This document shows positions 38,230 to 49,135 of a DNA stretch of 64,000 nt, one piece after another. The notes beneath the pieces are model-generated. The model was not told the DNA's origin. It searched no databases and saw nothing but the letters and a program-made list of their open reading frames with translations. The stretch lies in assembly GCA_008000375.1 (NCBI GenBank), contig SMOI01000117.1:16316-80315 (forward strand). The letters run 5' to 3'. Source of the DNA: Poteriospumella lacustris. Taxonomy: Eukaryota; Sar; Chrysophyceae; Chromulinales; Dinobryaceae. Made by a program: the position numbers and the translations under genes. Numbering within the stretch: the first letter of the stretch is position 1; every line of letters begins with the position of its first letter.

Positions 38230-41048
38230 TCATTGCACACCAGAATGTGTGTCATGACTAACATAACTATGACTATCCGCGGGCCCCACACCACTACTTC
38301 CTTTCTCCATCGCAGCTAGTTGTTGTGCCATGGGTCCTTTCAGTGTGTCACTGTGTCGCAACTTGTCCGAGTCAAAATCCGATCGATACGTCGACGAAAA
38401 CTCACGGTTGTCTTGCACCAAGCCTACCGTTTGTTTCGGCAGGTTTCCACCCCACATCTTCTCAGACAGGTCCATATTCTGCCGCTTAGACATCCGTTGC
38501 AGTGGTTGCTGTCGGAACGACTGCAAATCACCCAGAAAAATAGATGACTTGTAACGAATAGCGTCTTCAATACGAGATTGGGTACGATGCATCTCTCGCA
38601 GTTGTGCATTCAAGGTTTCGTAGGCCAGCCGGTTCTTGGTCACGTCCATATTCGCCTGTTTGCGGGCATATCGTTCTTGTCGTCGATGTTCTCGTTTGGC
38701 TGCTTCTTGCATCGCCAATGAAGGAACATCACGTCGAACTGGCTGCGAGGGTTCATAAATCAAAGGTGGGTATTGCATGGAAGCCACGGAACGATACATG
38801 TCATCGGCATCCCATCCTTGGCTATTGCTATGGTGATTCGTTGTGAAGGACGAAATCACTGATGATTCCCGCAAGGGACTGAGGGGTCCACTATACGAAG
38901 AATACGACAAACTGGCTTGATCGTCACCGTGACTGCCTCCCCCGCCACTGTTTAAATCCGACGCGGAATCATAGTAACGCACGTTGACCCCGAGTCCCAC
39001 ACGAGACGCATCTTGACTGGCTAACTTATCGGCAAATGTCTTCTTTCCCCCCAAATGTGACACGGGTTGGCCTAACGAAGCAGTGAAATCCGTCTTTTCA
39101 ATGCGCATGATCTTCGTGGGGTCCTTGGATCGACCCATGGATTGCGACGGGTCAATGACTTGAGTGTAGAAATCACTCATATGATCCTGGGTCGCCTGTG
39201 ATCGATTCACCAGTTTCGATAGGGCTTTCTTTTGAGAAGCGGCAGTCGTATGCTTCACTACTTTCGTTGGTGATGCTCCCGTGGCCAACATATTCAAAAA
39301 CTCCGCTTCCCCATCATCGGAAGGCGGTGCTTGTTCGATGAGCAAGCCGAGATACGACCCCGACGCAACAGATGCTGTGCCTCCTCCGGCAGTGCTCCCA
39401 AATCCAGTCGTTGCACTCATATTATCGGATTCTTTCCCCTTGCTGATGTGATGATCGATGTTATCTGTCACTACCATGGACTTCTGTTTGGTGGTGTGCT
39501 CTTTCGCCCAGTCACGTTTGTTGAATTTCGAGGCGGGTTTGCCTGGAGATGCCGACGGTTGAGGAGCGGCCAGCTCATTGGAAGTGGTCAATGCTTCCAA
39601 TCGCGCAGGCTGTGCCTTCGCCACTTGATATGTCCCATGTGATGAAGGTGATGGTGGTGGATGAGCATGTAATGACAACGACGGGTCGGGCGCCATTTCA
39701 TAGGAATTGATTTGCGCCACTTGATTGGCTGTGAGTGGCCGCGTTGGCGTACTCGCCAACGGAGATGGTCGAACCGCAGGAATTGAGGACGATGAATTCT
39801 GTTGATGGGTCGTTTGTCCATGACTGCTGATGGGCCCAGACGACGTTAAGGTGGGCAAGCTGGGTAACGACTGAGACACTGCGAGCGAGCCTCGTAACAT
39901 GGTGCCTTTCAACGTTTCATATTCTTCTTTAAGGCCTTCCCGTGTTAACTCTTCATCTATCAACGCTGATCGTGACTTCAATCGATCGATTTCACGAGCA
40001 CGGAAATCATAGAAAGGAATGGCGGCAAGGTTGAGTTGGGAATGGTGAAGAAAGCGTGCATACTTGCGATGACTCTCGTTCGTGGGTGGCTTGTGGAACA
40101 CTTCCTCAATAACATTGTCCAACTCTTCTGGATCGACATCCAGACCAAACGTACGCATACCCAGCGCTTTCTTCATTCTCTCCACTTCGTTCTCTAACCC
40201 TTTCGACCGCTTCAATTCTTCCAATCGCTTTCGTTCTGGGCTTTGTTCGCTAGCTCTCGAACCAGCAACAGATCCATCACCCGCCATTACTTGCTGAGCT
40301 CTCTTTTGTTTGATATGAAACTCCAAAAAGTCCTTCAATTTCGTGTTATCTTTGTTGTGCTCGTGACCGTAGAACTCACGCTCTTCGACTTTCTTCAGAA
40401 AGTCGCGTACTGCGAGGGTGCCACCGTGACTCTCATCCACATAATCGAATACTAAACGTCGTTCATCGGCTCCCAAATACTTATCCAAATCGTTTCTCTT
40501 CAGATATTTCTCGAATTCGCTTAAGGATACGTTGTCCGATGGCTTCTTATGGAACTACGATATAGAAGAAGCACACGGTCAAGACTCCATCGAGTCACAA
40601 AAGATATAAATATCGAACTTACAGTACGCAACATAGTTGCAACAGTTCCATACGCACCACGCACAAGACGGCACATATTGTCAACAGCCTCTTGTCGATT
40701 CTTGGTTCGTGCATTGTCAGCAGCGATTTCTTCCAGAGACTTTGGCTTCACGCCTTCATGGACTTTCACGTTACGCAAGTCGGTGTACGAGGCAGAATGA
40801 ACTGTCTCGAAGTCTCTCTCGTAGATGGATTTCGGCTTCCAGGTCGCTGAAAGCTTCAAACATCTCTTGGTCTCTGCAAGTTCCTTTTGCTTGTATTCAT
40901 CGGGAGCAATCATCGTGTGAGCCCATGCCCGAGTGAACGTGCTTTTCTCGCTGGAATTATTGACAGATACATTGTTTTGCTGTGAAGGGTCGCTTCTCCC
41001 CGAAGCCAGATTGCTAGCTCCGGTTTGATGCTTTCGTTCTCGCACCAT
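38230..41048 (-). CDS. Large low-complexity protein with EF-hand-like segment
   Basis: 916 aa from two exons: 41048-40623 and 40554-38230, with a 68-nt intron; splice gives ...ATMLRT|FHKKPSDNV. An EF-hand-like unit follows (LVFDYVDESHGGTLAVRDFLKKV, about residues 170-193) and a second helix-loop region may precede it. The rest is Ser/Thr/Pro-rich linker with conserved-looking islands: PPTNESHRKYARFLHHSQLN, IMRIEKTDFTASLGQP, and the basic helix QERYARKQANMDVTKNRLAYETLN near the C-terminus. No family recognised beyond the EF-hand. Such proteins occur in cilia and the cytoskeleton of protists, but nothing here proves it. Shares a divergent promoter with the small spliced gene at 41.6 kb. Confidence 0.75.
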
Positions 41049-41571
41049 TGTTACAACACCTTGCTATCACGCACTGTCTGATCGAAAAACAAAGAAATCT
41101 CCACAATACAAGGCGTAAACGAATAAGAGTTTTTCTATCAAAGTCTTTCACTCCTTTCTCAAGTGACTCAATCGTGGCTGGCAATGTGTATCGAGACATA
41201 CGATTGACGATACCTTTGGTATCTCCTCAACGATGAAACAACCCACTCGCCGTGTTGTTGCTGCTGTCTCATCGCCCGCTGAGGACCTCTGTCAAGATAG
41301 CGTGAAACGGCGATGTGTCGGTTCGCTTCTATAAGGTTATAGCGACATGGGACAGGATGGAGCAGTGTATCATCATCCTTGACCTCTTTCTGCCCCCCGA
41401 AATTGTGCCATAACCGCAGCCAACAAAGAAAATCGCACTGCCAAACGTGCGATAGAAGGTGCTCTTGATGGATTAGACGGTGAAATTTGGGATTTGAGGA
41501 TCATTCAGAGCATCAAACAAAAAAGTTCATCTATCGCCAAATCATCGACTCATCGACACAATTCAATTTCG
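41049..41571. promoter_or_regulatory. Divergent region EF-hand gene / small spliced gene
   Basis: 523 bp of mixed composition with no clear coding sequence or RNA gene. Presumed promoters for both flanking genes. Confidence 0.35.
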
Positions 41572-42512
41572 ATGGACACATATGGGTCTTCGGGCTTTAT
41601 AGGCTCCGGGCGGCCATCAACGACCGTGTTGACGGAGCGATCGGCATATATTGCACGACATCCTGTCACTCAAACAGCTGAGCTTCACTCGTCCGATCAC
41701 TGTATTGCGCCAGTCTGGCCAAGTATCACGGCAACCCCTTGGTAAGCTCCGATTGAAGAAGTATTCGGCCGTAGTTCCACTGATAAATGTAATTAATCAA
41801 TGGTTTACTTTCATAGGGATGCAAAGGCAAAGCTTTTGAGCGGCGGGTATGGAAGTCCGATGCATGTATGTTCAGAATGCCCATTTCCACATCAACGATC
41901 TCACTGAACCCTACGATTTCATCTCGAATACAGCGAACAAAGATATCTGAAGATTGTCCCGCCTTTTTCTTCAATCCTCACAAGGCTACGAACTATGATT
42001 TCACCGCCCCGCGTCCCTCATTCACGCGCACCATGGCGAAGAAATCAGAAATGGGCAACGAGTCTTGTTTTGTATTGCCCGGAGGAGAAAGTGTGCTGGC
42101 AGCGACGATGAAGTCTCGAAAGTCGCACGCGGATGGAAAAAAGAGTTACCGAATCTATGACTACGATGGGAAGAGAGTAAGTGAGAGTTCCCGTCGTGTG
42201 TGAATGCATTGGCACTGACAATGACTCCACGATCTTCTTGTTTGCTTACAGGGCATGCTTCTGAATGTTCCACCCCCGACGCAGCGAGATCTACCTCCTA
42301 TCAACTGGGATTCTACCAGTCGCCGATCGACGGCTCGTGATAATGGTACTGGCAACCAGCGTACGCATGCCGTCGTTACAGAACGGAGTAATGCCCCCCA
42401 GTCTTCTCGCCCAGGAACATCCGGCGCGGCGTTGGGGAGCGGTAGAATAGTATCATCGCGCTCTATCCAAGGAGCTGGTACTGTCGCCTTATCGTCGCAT
42501 CGTCAACGATAG
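41572..42512 (+). CDS. Small spliced gene of unknown function (first junction uncertain)
   Basis: No family recognised. Exon 2 (41817-42176) and exon 3 (42252-42512) join in phase across a 75-nt intron (AGA|GTAAGT...TTACAG|GGC) and read through 206 codons: GCKGKAFERRVWKSDAC..., NPHKATNYDFTAPRPS, SYRIYDYDGKR|GMLLNVPPPTQRDLPPINWDS, then a Ser/Arg/Gly-rich tail ending HRQR. Upstream, ATG 41572 starts MDTYGSSGFIGSGRPSTT, and a good donor at 41742 with acceptor at 41816 gives another 75-nt intron, but the phases differ by one base. The frame that does join (SLAKYHGNPL|GCKGKAF) has a stop 20 codons upstream. So there is either an extra small intron, a frameshift or sequence error near 41.68 kb, or a start within exon 2 (ATG 41868, giving 189 aa). 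Confidence 0.5.
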
Positions 42513-42933
42513 ACCATATTCGTTGCGTATTGTCTTTCGAAACGGTCGCCACACTGCTGTCGTCGTCACAACTGTGCTGTTGCCCCCACACCCTACCCCG
42601 TCTCCTCAGCTGCCAGTGAGATTTTCAACTCATCCAAGTTGATCGTGTGTCTGTTGTCTGCATCGTTTGTTTGCATTCATTGTTTGTTGCGCGTGTTCAT
42701 GTTCGTTGTCATATAATCAAGAAACTCGTCGGTATGGGTATAGATACACGCCCTTCGGTGCAAGCGCAGTGGTATGTGTTTGTAAGCCGGACTATTGCTA
42801 AACTTCCCCCCTCCCTCAAACATGAACGGGCCCTTTGGTTTTCTTCGTAGACAAAGAATGATCACGAAATAAGTTAGACGCGACTTTACACCAGCAGTGG
42901 TCGCCATTGAAGCCCTTCCACTCCACTTTAGAC
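42513..42933. other. Convergent 3' region small gene / HECT ligase
   Basis: 421 bp between facing stop codons, T-rich on the plus strand. No coding or RNA feature recognised. Confidence 0.4.
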
Positions 42934-44005
42934 TTAAGACAGTTCAAAGCCACTGTGCGATCGAATCGCATACAACAACTTCTCCCGTAGAACGTCAATG
43001 GATCCATACAAAGGCAACTTCAACAAATTCATACAGGTCGCTGCGGTAGGCAATCGTGGTTCTTCATTTGGAATGTGACTGGATCCTAACGGCACGGACG
43101 AGTATGGAGACACTTGTTGAATGCTAAACCGAGGATTCAAGGCTTGGAAACCTAGCAATGGCTGTCGGGGCGATGACGTCACAAACTTCAGGAGAAGCGC
43201 TTGGTCTTCAGCCGACATTTCCGCGACAACTTGCCAAAATGCTTGCACATAGGGCTGAGAGGGATGATACCCGGAGGCATACACGACATGGCGTTGCATG
43301 TCATTCAAATCGATCCGTCGGCGATCCCCACTGATCAACAACTGCAGTTCTTGCGTGTTGAACATACGAATCCATTCCAAGGGAATCATCACCCGGAATC
43401 CTTTCAAAAACGCACGACAATGTTCCTGAATCTTCACGTTTTGTTTGAAATTGGCCAACCGATAGATGTAAATCAACAAATTGGCATTCGTCACGCGTGT
43501 TTGGCTGCCCTGTGGGATCAGATCCTCAGTGATGCGCTTGCCCTGCACGACCCATTCCGTCTATAGATGTTCGGCAGGCCCACGATTGATCAGTAAGCGC
43601 ACGGAATCAACAACACGACACGACAATGGTACTTACATCAAAGAACAAATCCAATTCATCGACGGAACCTTTCTCTTGGAAGACGTATCGTTTCAAATTC
43701 ATCAACGAGCGATATAATTCCGCGTCAAGATGGTACAAATCATCCAACGAATTTGTACGCCCCAACAGCACATTCAAAAAACCCGGCGCTAATTCCGATT
43801 GGTACAAGATTTTCTATCGGCCGACAAACATCATCCAACAAGCAGTGTCAGATGCACATCGTTGTCGTTGAACCAGCGCGTGCAGCAACAACACCTTACC
43901 TCGTACAAAGCCTTGCCCAACATTTTACCCGCAAACTCAAAGAGTTCCAAATGTGAACGATCACGCAACGAACCGGCCTTCATACGCTTGTTATTGCTGC
44001 TACTG

Positions 44006-44045
<40 letters not shown>

Positions 44046-46989
44046 GCATCGGATCAGAACTCACGGTAACCATGCTGCTGCTGCTGGACGAAGCCGCTGC
44101 TGCACTGGCGGTCGCACTTGCAACATTTGACGACGACGTATGAGCGGTAGGTTTGGCTTCTAATGCTTTCGTCAATGGCCCCGCCAATTTCCCGATCATA
44201 TAAGCCGAGGCAGGATTCGGTGTCAACAAATGATCCGTCGTGGTCACGAACAAACCCAACGCTGGATCACTGATCAACTGTGCGAAATCATCCATGAATT
44301 CTTTGAACAATCCACCGCCATCAATACCCGCCTCTGCAAAACCTTGTTCGGAAATGAACTCCACTTGTACACGTCCCTTCATGCGGAGGCCCAGTACATG
44401 CAATCCCGTCATCGCATCTTCCAACATATGATCTCGACGTACGGAGATACGGACGATTTGTCCACCGGCGATCATTTCATCGATGTTCAAGCGACCCGCC
44501 AGGGCAGAGAAGTATTCTTTCTTGTCATGATCCACCAAACTTTGAAACAACGCGACACGTTGCGTGAAGGGAATCACTTGTGGAATACACGTCAAGACGG
44601 TTTGTAAGCTGGGATTCTTCACAAAGAACGTGCCTTCGCGGTTGGCCGTGGCATTCAACAAGACATTGTTGTCCCGATCCACTTGGTAATAACGTTCGGA
44701 AGTTTCCGCATCGACCAATTCGAATTCAAACGACGGCAACGATGGCCATTGGTAGTCACTGTCGGCGAGATACGGTCGACGTTCGTGACGAATGCATAAT
44801 TGATGAAACAGCCGCATGGAGGCCATCAACGAGGAGTATTGCAGTACACTGGCGTACGAGATCATTTGTTCTTGTGGATGCAAGAACGACGACATCAAAT
44901 CGCAGGTGGGTTCCGTCCAAAAGATCTTGAAAAACCACTGCTTCAAGAAGCGTGTCATCTCGATCAACGTCGCCGTAGACACGAAGGATCCACTGAACAG
45001 TTCTTGATCGTCCGTCGCCGACAATTGTTGATTGAAAATCGCACAGAACAAATAAATCAAGGCGATCAGCGTCTGATACAACGTTTCGGTATCCATTTCA
45101 CAGGTCAAAGCCGATTGTTGGAACCGAATGTCGCCGATCACGGTCTTCTTGTCGGACATAATCAACAACGGCACAATGGGTTCAAAATGCTGCCACAGGA
45201 ATTGCCACAACAACAGGGAGATAGGTGCATGGGGTCGACTAAAGGCCAAGGTTCGCAACAACGCTTCCCGGGTGGTGGCTTGTGCTTTGGACGTTTGAGT
45301 GAAGGCGATATTTGTGTTTGCAGTGTCCAATACCTTGTAGGGATACGACATCAACACCTTGGCATACACGGCAATCACGGACAGTTGCGTCTGCAACGAC
45401 TGTCCGGATTCCGCCAAGACATCAAACAACGCCGCGGCGATGTCTCGATTCGTCAAGACTTTCAAAATGGCTTCAATCGGATCCATGATGACTTGCGCTT
45501 GATGCGACACGAAAAATTTGTTTTCGCGACGCGCAATTTCATTCAGAATCATGCTGATGCGAATTTCCAACTTGCGATTGCCATCGCCGACCAAATACTC
45601 AGTGAAAATCTCTTGCTCTTGTGCTTGCCATGCGGACCGTAACGAGGCACCTGGATCATCACTGGACTCGTCGTTGACGGAGATATCGACATCCATGGCG
45701 GAGGCGTGGCGATCCCCACTGGCAGGAGGAAGATGATCTTCCGACTCCAACAGCAACAACGGAAATCCGGGAGTATTCCGACACAGATACAGCACCAGCG
45801 GAATTCCGTGTTGCGGTAACGCAGAAGACGATTTCACCGCACTGGTACTGGTGGGTTTGCTTGTGAACAATCCACTCGATGCCGCACTACCGACAGCAGC
45901 GACAGTAGATGAACTAGACATCGCGACTGTGCCAGTGAGATTGTCTTGAAACAGTGTGCGAATGGCTTTGATCCAGGGGATACGTACGCGCTCCAGCACA
46001 CGGGTATCCGACGTCACGTTGCTTAAAAACAAATGGCTGAAATTCGCAATGCAGTAGAATCGCTGAGTCCAACTGTTCGTCGCTTGAGCGGCAAACAGAA
46101 AATGCTCCAACAGATGGTCGGCGCTGTGTTGTATCACATCACTCCGCGCAATGACTTGAAGCGAACGACTCAACAGCGCATTCGACTGCAAGTTGGCAAT
46201 GGAGAATATTCGTTCACTGATACATTGAATTCTCGATGCCAAGTCAGATTCCGTTGAACTTTGGAACAGATGAACGAGCAGATCTGTAATCTTGGCGAGA
46301 GTGCTTTCCACGAGCTCGCCGGGCTGTGCCCCGTACAGTTTGTGCAACTCCCCCACGCTTAAAGCCAGCAGGTCGAAAATACGAATACTCCAACGACCTG
46401 CAGTCGCTCCATCATGACAGAGAACTGAAGCTGAACGAAGGATAAGACCCGTATGTTCAGCGTCGCCGTCGCGACATAGCGCTGGTAGCAAGAGCAATGC
46501 ACACTTCAACATTCGAACCACCAGAAATTCGCATCTTTCACGCTGCGTAGGATCCTTGTTCAAAAGGACATTGTAGTTTGCATCGTTGGAGGCGATAGAA
46601 TCGACCAAGAGTAGCTGCAGTTGTACCATTCGGGCTGAATCAGCATACTCTCGAAAGAAGAAGGATAACTGCTGCATAAGCTCCGTCATTGTCGCAACAG
46701 GCGGGAGGAAATTCACCCCTTTCGCTTTCAAAACTGCTTTTAATCCACAAATGCCGTTCAACTTCTTGTCAAATTCAGACCTGACTCGGTCGAACTCTTT
46801 CCGTTGCGTGATGTATTTGCGATACAAAGTCTGATACGTCTTGGCAGCATCATTTCGCTGTCGCACGAGAGCTCGATTTTCACGTTCTTTTTTCGCTTTT
46901 TCTACTAAATCTTTGGCGGACGCCTTCGTATCTCGGCGCTTTGCACTTGTTGCCGATGATCGAGGTCCTCCAACTTTTCCGTCGAACAT
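42934..46989 (-). CDS. HECT E3 ubiquitin ligase, UBE3C/Hul5 (UBE3B) type
   Basis: 1,297 aa from three exons: 46989-43900, 43813-43637 and 43560-42934 (introns 86 and 76 nt). ATG 46989 (MFDGKVGG...) is preferred over an upstream TTG. The N-terminus has the basic IQ-like helix (ALVRQRNDAAKTYQTLYRKYITQRKEFD) typical of UBE3B/UBE3C. The HECT domain covers about the last 380 residues: QVEFISEQGFAEAGIDGGGL, ...ELAPGFLNVLLGR, LKFVTSSPRQPLLGF, and the catalytic Cys in LPTAATCMNLLKLP (codon 43033-43035, residue 1265), ending GFELS as the family does. It transfers ubiquitin from E2 to substrates; Hul5/UBE3C act with the proteasome (family knowledge). A poly-Ser tract encoded by a triplet repeat (about 43996-44044) interrupts the HECT N-lobe. 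Confidence 0.93.
43996..44044 (-). repeat. Triplet repeat (AGC)n encoding poly-Ser in the HECT ligase
   Basis: About 16 near-perfect CTG units on the plus strand (AGC on the coding strand), continued by imperfect Ser codons. It lies in an insertion between conserved HECT N-lobe blocks and is likely a length-variable loop. Confidence 0.9.
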
Positions 46990-47385
46990 TATCCCGTCGC
47001 CTTTCTTCAACCAAAATCAGAAACTTGTTCAAATAGAAACTATGCACTTCAGTGCACCTTTGGTATGTTGCTATTGCGATGTATGATAATGATCTATGCG
47101 GTGGTTCAGCTGAACTTCTCGACCCTACGCCATCGTCGCTGGGAAAGAATTCTCGAGAAGATGGCGGGCGGCTGGCGAGAACCGAGAGACGAGCGAGCAC
47201 CAAAATTTGTAACCGCCCGCGATCCAGGATGACGACGACGTGGCTTTCTGGTTTCGAAGTTGAATTCGAATCGAGTGCCGCATTGCCATTTCATTCACAA
47301 TACTGTAGCTGGGCGCTGTATGCTTGGTGTCTTTCGTTTCGGCGTTAATCAACATCGATTTAAGTTTTGGAAAAAAGTGCAGAAA
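46990..47385. promoter_or_regulatory. Divergent region HECT ligase / HRDC gene
   Basis: 396 bp between opposing start codons. An in-frame ATG at 47320 upstream of the HRDC start would add 22 residues. No other feature recognised. Confidence 0.4.
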
Positions 47386-48057
47386 ATGTCAGGTGACGAT
47401 TTGAGCGATTATGAACGACTGCGTTTGGAGAACATCCGACGGAATGCAGAGTTTCTGGCCGGTCTTGGTTTACAAGATGTTCTTCCTACGAAAGCTGCTG
47501 TCGTCAAAGAGAAAGTACAAGCTGTTGGAAAACGAAAGCGAGAAGATTTCGAGACTAGGAAAGCCCTTGAGCAACCAATGCGACGATCACGTCGTGTGCA
47601 GTTGTTGCAAGAAGGATTGAAATTGAGCCAAGTTGATGATGATAATGAAGAAATTGAAGTCAAGTCTGAGCCTGAGCAGCGAAGTTACGAGGATATGCCA
47701 TTCGATTCGAACGAATTGGACGACTTTGAGTTCCAGGTGTTTGTAGCACTTAAGGCCTGGAGGCTTAGAACGAGTAGAGAGCTGGACATTGAACCATATA
47801 AGATTTGCCAAAATCGAACATTGGCAGAACTTGTCCGAAGGCGCCGGAACGATTCGAGCTGGGCAATGGCGAGCAAAAGCGAGACCGATCGGGAATGTGA
47901 TTTGTTGGAATGCTGGGGAATTGGGCCCTCGAAGGCGAAACAGGACGGCTTCGGTGACTTACTAATGAAGGAGATTGACGTGAGTGATCACCTGGAAGAC
48001 TATTTGGCAAAGAGTAGACTCAACGGCGATAACTTCCCCACGCCATCGAAAGACTAA
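47386..48057 (+). CDS. HRDC-domain protein with WDR76/CMR1-like N-terminus
   Basis: 223 aa, intronless, ATG 47386; ATG 47320 is an alternative. The N-terminus SDYERLRLENIRRNAEFLAGLGL matches the short motif that begins WDR76/CMR1-type proteins, followed by a basic region with paired Arg (MRRSRRVQ), but no WD repeats follow. Residues about 115-210 form an HRDC domain (FEFQVFVALKAWRLRTSRELDIEPYKICQNRTLAELVRR...LLECWGIGPSKAKQDGFGDLLMKEI), a nucleic-acid-binding fold found at the C-terminus of RecQ helicases and RNase D. The combination suggests a chromatin or DNA-repair accessory role; inference. Its stop codon is only 50 bp from that of the convergent EMAPII-type gene. Confidence 0.78.
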   Translation: MSGDDLSDYERLRLENIRRNAEFLAGLGLQDVLPTKAAVVKEKVQAVGKRKREDFETRKALEQPMRRSRRVQLLQEGLKLSQVDDDNEEIEVKSEPEQRSYEDMPFDSNELDDFEFQVFVALKAWRLRTSRELDIEPYKICQNRTLAELVRRRRNDSSWAMASKSETDRECDLLECWGIGPSKAKQDGFGDLLMKEIDVSDHLEDYLAKSRLNGDNFPTPSKD

Positions 48058-48107
48058 GCACGCAATAGTCGAATGAAAAAAGTGATAATTAATCGGAGGT
48101 GAACAAC

Positions 48108-48827
48108 TTAATGGACAGGACCATTGCGAATAGTTGGGGCAATGCATTCATTTCCTGCAGGATCAACCAAGCGAATATCCTTCCATCGTGCAACACCATT
48201 CTCATCCACGCGCAAGTCAGGAGCAATTACTTCAAAGCCCTTCACTTTGTCGCATTTGCTCGCTGTCAAAGGCTCCTCAGTAAGTGATTCACCACTGATA
48301 CGGTCACCTGGCTTCGATCCAGCCGGAGGATCGACAAATTCCACAGTGCTGGTTCCATCTTCATTCGTCTTGGAGGCGCAAAGCACCATTCCGTGAGACT
48401 TAAAGCCAACCAAGTTGCGGGGCTTCAAATTGCACACAACAATCAATTTTCGGTCTTGCATCTGCTCCAAAGTGTAGTAGGGAACAAGGCCCGAAGCAAT
48501 CGCACGCGGGGCTTCCTCTCCAACATCAATTTCCTCGCAGTACAACTTCTCGGCGGTCTCGTGCTTCTTCACCGAACGGATAATTCCCACTCGCAAATCA
48601 AGCGCGTTTACATTCAAAGGGCCATCCGCTGCAGGTGCAGGGGCAGCCTTCTTCTCGGCCTTTGGTGCCTTCTCAGCCTTAGGTGCCTTCTCAGCCTTGG
48701 GAGCCTTCTCGGCCTTGGGAGCCTTCTCAACTTGGGCAGGGGCAGCCGCAGCAGCAGATTTTCCCACGGACACTTCCAACTCCGCGATCCAGGTATCCAA
48801 TAATTCCAAAGCAGACTTCTTCGACAT
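48108..48827 (-). CDS. EMAPII/Arc1p-type tRNA-binding protein
   Basis: 239 aa, intronless, ATG 48827. An N-terminal helix (SALELLDTWIAELEV) is followed by a Lys/Ala/Pro linker with four or five KAPKAE repeats, then a tRNA-binding OB fold of the EMAPII/Arc1/AIMP1 type: LDLRVGIIRSVKKHETAEKLYCEEIDVGE, RAIASGLVPYYT, LIVVCNLKPRNLVGFKSHGMVLCAS, and FVDPPAGSKPGDRI. Family members hold tRNA for aminoacyl-tRNA synthetase complexes. The C-terminus follows the EMAPII-like extension (LRVDENGVARWKDIRL). Codon use is biased, consistent with good expression. Confidence 0.9.
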   Translation of the reverse strand: MSKKSALELLDTWIAELEVSVGKSAAAAAPAQVEKAPKAEKAPKAEKAPKAEKAPKAEKKAAPAPAADGPLNVNALDLRVGIIRSVKKHETAEKLYCEEIDVGEEAPRAIASGLVPYYTLEQMQDRKLIVVCNLKPRNLVGFKSHGMVLCASKTNEDGTSTVEFVDPPAGSKPGDRISGESLTEEPLTASKCDKVKGFEVIAPDLRVDENGVARWKDIRLVDPAGNECIAPTIRNGPVH

Positions 48828-49135
48828 TCTTCGTCAAAAACTGTAGAATTATATCTGGCAATTATATCTTTGTCGCTGCTCTTGCTTATCAGTTTTCCAA
48901 TTGGATTTTCTGCTTTGTGTGGTCCACTCTCATTTCGTCGTCGTCGTCGCGTCGGTTCGGCATGACGACGACGACAGTGGAATGATGAATGGACCTGCGA
49001 CGAGAACAAGAGCAAAGTATCAATCCAATTAAACCAAACAGAGGTTAATGTGACATGAAAATTGCACTAAGACATTTGCTTCTTTGGTAATCATCTTATA
49101 ACCGCAGCAAATGGTGAACCAGTTGGAGAAATAAT
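48828..49135. promoter_or_regulatory. Divergent region EMAPII-type gene / XRN gene
   Basis: 308 bp between start codons. A cgtcgtcgt/acgacgacg inverted element lies around 48940-48970. Nothing else recognised. Confidence 0.35.

Noticed and set aside
41726-41974. 82-codon minus-strand ORF over the small spliced gene
   Set aside because: No ATG start (TTG), no continuation in good splice sites, and the plus-strand exon frame has better support over 206 codons.
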